From: Thermococcus sp. JdF3 | GTDB lineage: Archaea; Methanobacteriota_B; Thermococci; Thermococcales; Thermococcaceae | Direction of reading: 5' to 3' | Length of the DNA stretch: 64,000 nucleotides | Assembly: GCF_012027495.1 (NCBI RefSeq) | Contig: NZ_SNUK01000002.1 | Coordinates: forward strand, 372,001-436,000 | Part shown: one piece after another, positions 61,528 through 64,000 of the stretch | Position numbering within the stretch: the first letter of the stretch is position 1 | How the letters are laid out: every line of letters starts with the position of its first letter | Translations under genes and position numbers: made by a program | The notes under the pieces: model-generated | Told to the model about the DNA's origin: nothing | Database searches by the model: none | What the model saw: the letters and a program-made list of their open reading frames with translations, nothing else

Positions 61528-62880
61528 ATGCGGCCCAAGGTTGCGCTGACGGCACTGGTGCTCTTCATGGTGCTCGTTCTTCAGCCGGGAGTACACGCAC
61601 AGGGGAACACAGTTTACGTTGCAAAGGTCGATGGAATGATAACCGGCTATACAGTCGATCAGTTCGACAGATACATAAGCGAGGCCGAAAGGGCGAATGC
61701 CTCCGCCATAATCATAGAGCTGAACACCCCCGGCGGCAGGGCCGACGCCATGCAGGAGATAGTAACGCGGATTGAGAGCGCCAGGGTCCCGGTTATCATC
61801 TACGTATACCCCTCAGGCGGAATGGCAGCATCCGCAGGAACGTACATCGCTCTGAGCTCCCATCTCATAGCCATGGCCCCGGGGACTGTGATAGGGGCCT
61901 GCAGGCCGATACTCGGCTACGGCCAGAACGGAAGCATCGTCGAAGCCCCGCCGAAGATAACCAACTTCTACGTGGCCTACCTCCGCGAGCTGGCCCGGAT
62001 GAGCGGCAGGAACGAGACGCTCGCGGCGGAGTTTATAACCGAGGACAGGAGCGTAACCCCCGAGGAGGCCATGAAGCACGGGGTCATTGAGGTCATAGCG
62101 ACCGACCTTGACGACCTCCTCCAGAAAGCCGACGGCATGGAGACAAAGATGCCGGTCAAGGGAAAGGGGAAGGTCGTGCTGCACATCAAAAACGCGAACG
62201 TGGTTTACCTGGAGCCATCCTTCAGGGACACAGTTGTAAAGTACATAACCGACCCAACCATAGCGTACCTCCTTCTGAACATAGGCTTCATAGGGCTGAT
62301 ATTCGGCTTTTTAACCCCCGGCTGGCACGTGCCGGAAACCATAGGGGCCATACTTCTGGTGCTCGGCCTCATCGGACTGGGCTACTTCGGATACCGCAGC
62401 GCGGGTCTGGTCCTCATAGTTCTGGCGATAATATTCTTCATAGCCGAGGCCCTGACGCCGACCTTTGGCCTGTTCACAGTCGCGGGGGTTGTGACCTTCG
62501 TCATAGGGGGCATTCTGCTCTTCAGCGGAACCGGAGCCGGAGGTGAGTACCTGGTGACGAGTGAGACGTACTCAGTACTGCGTATAGCGATACTGGTCAT
62601 GGCAATACTGCTCGGGCTGTTCTTCCTCTTCGGTGCAGCGACCGTGATCAGGGCACACAGGAAAAAGCCCGAGGCCGGGAAAGAGGAGCTCATAGGGGAA
62701 GTCGGAAAGGTCGTGGAAGACGTAGACCCTGAGGGCGTCGTCAAGCTTCGTGGGGAACTCTGGAAGGCGGAGAGCAGGGACGGGAGGAGAATCCCGGTCG
62801 GGGAGAAGGTCAAAGTTGTTGAAGTCAGGGGGTTGACCCTCATCGTCGAAAAAGTTGATGGAGTGAAGGAGGGAGAATGA
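61528..62880 (+). CDS. NfeD-type membrane serine protease (PH1510-like)
   Basis: The protein has 450 residues. A signal peptide (1-25) precedes a ClpP-like domain with the nucleophile Ser102 in SGGMAASAGTY and Lys143 in APPKITNFY. Their spacing of 41 equals that of Ser97 and Lys138 in PH1510 of Pyrococcus horikoshii, so the dyad is intact. Four or five membrane helices (about 245-370) and the NfeD C-terminal OB domain (GEVGKVVEDVDPEGVVKLRG) follow. It cleaves stomatin in the known case, and the stomatin gene follows directly. Confidence 0.93.
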   Translation: MRPKVALTALVLFMVLVLQPGVHAQGNTVYVAKVDGMITGYTVDQFDRYISEAERANASAIIIELNTPGGRADAMQEIVTRIESARVPVIIYVYPSGGMAASAGTYIALSSHLIAMAPGTVIGACRPILGYGQNGSIVEAPPKITNFYVAYLRELARMSGRNETLAAEFITEDRSVTPEEAMKHGVIEVIATDLDDLLQKADGMETKMPVKGKGKVVLHIKNANVVYLEPSFRDTVVKYITDPTIAYLLLNIGFIGLIFGFLTPGWHVPETIGAILLVLGLIGLGYFGYRSAGLVLIVLAIIFFIAEALTPTFGLFTVAGVVTFVIGGILLFSGTGAGGEYLVTSETYSVLRIAILVMAILLGLFFLFGAATVIRAHRKKPEAGKEELIGEVGKVVEDVDPEGVVKLRGELWKAESRDGRRIPVGEKVKVVEVRGLTLIVEKVDGVKEGE

Positions 62881-63726
62881 ATGGCCATAACGGCAAGTAC
62901 CGTGGTCATTTCGATTGTTTTGTTGTTTGTTTTGATTATCCTGGCGACGGCAATAAAGATAGTCAAGGAGTACGAGAGGGCCGTCATCTTCCGCCTTGGA
63001 AGGGTCGTGGGAGCCAGAGGGCCTGGACTGTTCTTCATAATCCCGATCTTCGAGAAGGCCGTCATAGTGGACCTCAGGACCAGGGTCCTCGACGTGCCCG
63101 TTCAGGAGACCATAACCAAGGACAACGTGCCCGTCAGGGTGAACGCCGTGGTCTACTTCCGCGTCGTCGATCCAGTGAAGGCCGTGACGCAGGTGGCGAA
63201 CTACATAATGGCCACGAGCCAGATAGCTCAGACCACGCTGAGGAGCGTCATAGGCCAGGCCCACCTCGACGAGCTGCTCAGCGAGAGGGAGAAGCTCAAC
63301 CTCCAGCTCCAGAAGATAATCGACGAGGCAACCGACCCATGGGGCATAAAGGTCAGCACGGTCGAGATAAAGGACGTTGAGCTGCCGAGTGGAATGCAGA
63401 GGGCGATGGCCAGGCAGGCCGAGGCCGAGAGGGAGAGGAGGGCCAGGATAACCCTTGCAGAGGCGGAGCGTCAGGCCGCTGAGAAGCTCCGCGACGCCGC
63501 TGAGATAGTGTCCCAGCACCCGATGGCCCTTCAGCTCAGGACGCTCCAGACCATAAGCGATGTTGCCAGCGACAAGAGCAACGTGATCATCCTGCCGCTC
63601 CCGATGGAGATGCTCAAGCTCTTCAGGAGCCTGGCGGACACCGCGGAGATGGCCAGGGTAAAGCTTGAAAAGGAAGTCCAGGAGAAGCTGGAGGCCGAGG
63701 CCAGGGCAAAGGCGGGAGGGGAGTGA
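62881..63726 (+). CDS. Stomatin/prohibitin-like SPFH protein (PH1511-like)
   Basis: The protein has 281 residues. One N-terminal membrane helix (about 6-27) is followed by the SPFH domain ([20 protein letters not shown] to [13 protein letters not shown]), a coiled coil rich in Ala, Glu and Arg (about 178-215), and a hydrophobic C-terminal region ([15 protein letters not shown]) that resembles the site cut by the partner protease. The ATG directly follows the NfeD stop, so the pair is an operon. Confidence 0.93.
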   Translation: MAITASTVVISIVLLFVLIILATAIKIVKEYERAVIFRLGRVVGARGPGLFFIIPIFEKAVIVDLRTRVLDVPVQETITKDNVPVRVNAVVYFRVVDPVKAVTQVANYIMATSQIAQTTLRSVIGQAHLDELLSEREKLNLQLQKIIDEATDPWGIKVSTVEIKDVELPSGMQRAMARQAEAERERRARITLAEAERQAAEKLRDAAEIVSQHPMALQLRTLQTISDVASDKSNVIILPLPMEMLKLFRSLADTAEMARVKLEKEVQEKLEAEARAKAGGE

Positions 63727-63899
63727 ACTACGAATAGTTTTTCCTCTATCTTTTTCCCACGTCTTTAGATGAACCGCAAAAAATAAAAGCATTGCCAGCA
63801 TAGTTCATACACGCAAACTGAATACTCCGTATAAAATCGAAGGTCACAGTGATTATCGCGGGAAAGCGTCGTTAGCGCTTTACACCGGAGGTGTTAACT
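63727..63899 (+). promoter_or_regulatory. Terminator tract, promoter and leader hairpin before a MinD-type gene
   Basis: After the stomatin stop there are T runs (AGTTTTTCCTCTATCTTTTT) that can end its transcript. CGTATAAAATCG (about 63829-63840) is a TATA box. The leader then has a hairpin AAAGCG-TCGTTAG-CGCTTT (63863-63881) and GGAGGTG before the TTG start. The hairpin ends a few bases before the ribosome site and might affect translation. Confidence 0.45.
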
Positions 63900-64000
63900 T
63901 TGGAAGGCCGTTCAATTGTTTTTGCATCTGGAAAAGGTGGAACTGGTAAAACAACGACGGTTGCAAACCTGGGTGTTGCTCTGGCCCAGTTCGGAAAGGA
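63900..64000 (+). CDS. minD: MinD/ParA-type ATPase, N-terminal part
   Basis: About 33 residues are visible before the window ends. The deviant Walker A motif [15 protein letters not shown] defines the MinD/ParA family of membrane- or DNA-positioning ATPases. The start is a TTG seven bases after GGAGGTG. Codons are more AT-rich than in the neighbours (GTT, GCA, TCT, GGA). The exact subfamily cannot be told from this fragment. Confidence 0.8.
   Translation, partial: MEGRSIVFASGKGGTGKTTTVANLGVALAQFGK

Overview
The window is a piece of a hyperthermophilic euryarchaeon of the order Thermococcales (Thermococcus-like). The evidence is archaeal housekeeping genes (gatDE, aIF5A, Nep1, Nob1, Pus10, rpl21e, RNA polymerase subunit F, glycerol-1-phosphate dehydrogenase, ApgM), a thermococcal S-layer protein, a WOR4-type tungsten oxidoreductase next to an AdhD-type aldo/keto reductase, archaeal BRE/TATA promoters, GGAGGTGA/GGTGAT ribosome binding sites and very tight, often overlapping gene packing. 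No species is claimed.

Layout. 1-3.6 kb: the end of an AT-rich unknown protein, a decayed membrane ORF, and the adhD-wor4 pair. 3.7-7.1 kb: an accessory redox-like locus on the minus strand with two exported DUF2202 ferritin-like proteins, a DUF4405 cytochrome-b-like membrane protein, a 59-residue Gly/Trp-rich membrane microprotein, a 101-residue unknown protein, and an ArsR-type regulator with a coiled-coil membrane microprotein. 7.2-15 kb: apgM, a HIT hydrolase, NhaC, thyX, two DUF996 membrane proteins and argF. 15.1-16.06 kb: a three-gene operon broken by frameshifts and a stop codon, then four 16-bp palindromes spaced exactly 32 bp apart in front of an AAA ATPase. 17.4-24.6 kb: RNA modification, Nep1, an NSS-like transporter, aIF5A and a polyamine ureohydrolase. 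24.6-31 kb: ion transport (CPA1 antiporter, CBS protein coupled to a CPA2 antiporter, ClC-CBS). 31-38.3 kb: PHP phosphoesterase, a galT remnant, thiL, an envelope glycan cassette (UPF0104, GT4, NodB), an AmmeMemoRadiSam-type radical SAM enzyme and an internally duplicated unknown. 38.5-41.2 kb: the S-layer gene and an exported partner. 41.1-50.7 kb: a HhH radical SAM protein, a ferritin-like protein, the L21e-RpoF-DUF655-KsgA operon, Pus10 and gatDE. 50.8-57.8 kb: an intron-containing elongator tRNA-Met, rhomboid, IMPase, DUF63, egsA, UPF0179, the pxpABC 5-oxoprolinase operon and nob1. 57.8-60.3 kb: candidate C/D-box sRNAs and a toxin-antitoxin island. 60.3-64 kb: a DNA glycosylase, the NfeD-stomatin pair and the start of a MinD-type ATPase.

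The most interesting region is the toxin-antitoxin island. An HTH-MNT/HEPN module and a VapBC module each end in a third gene that overlaps the toxin by ATGA and encodes a coiled-coil protein. Three 17-bp palindromes at exact 22-bp spacing sit between the modules. The 32-bp palindrome array before the ATPase at 16 kb has the same architecture with a different sequence. The ferritin-like/DUF4405 locus is the second candidate for an undescribed system. Function calls come from recognised motifs and gene context, and no database search was possible.
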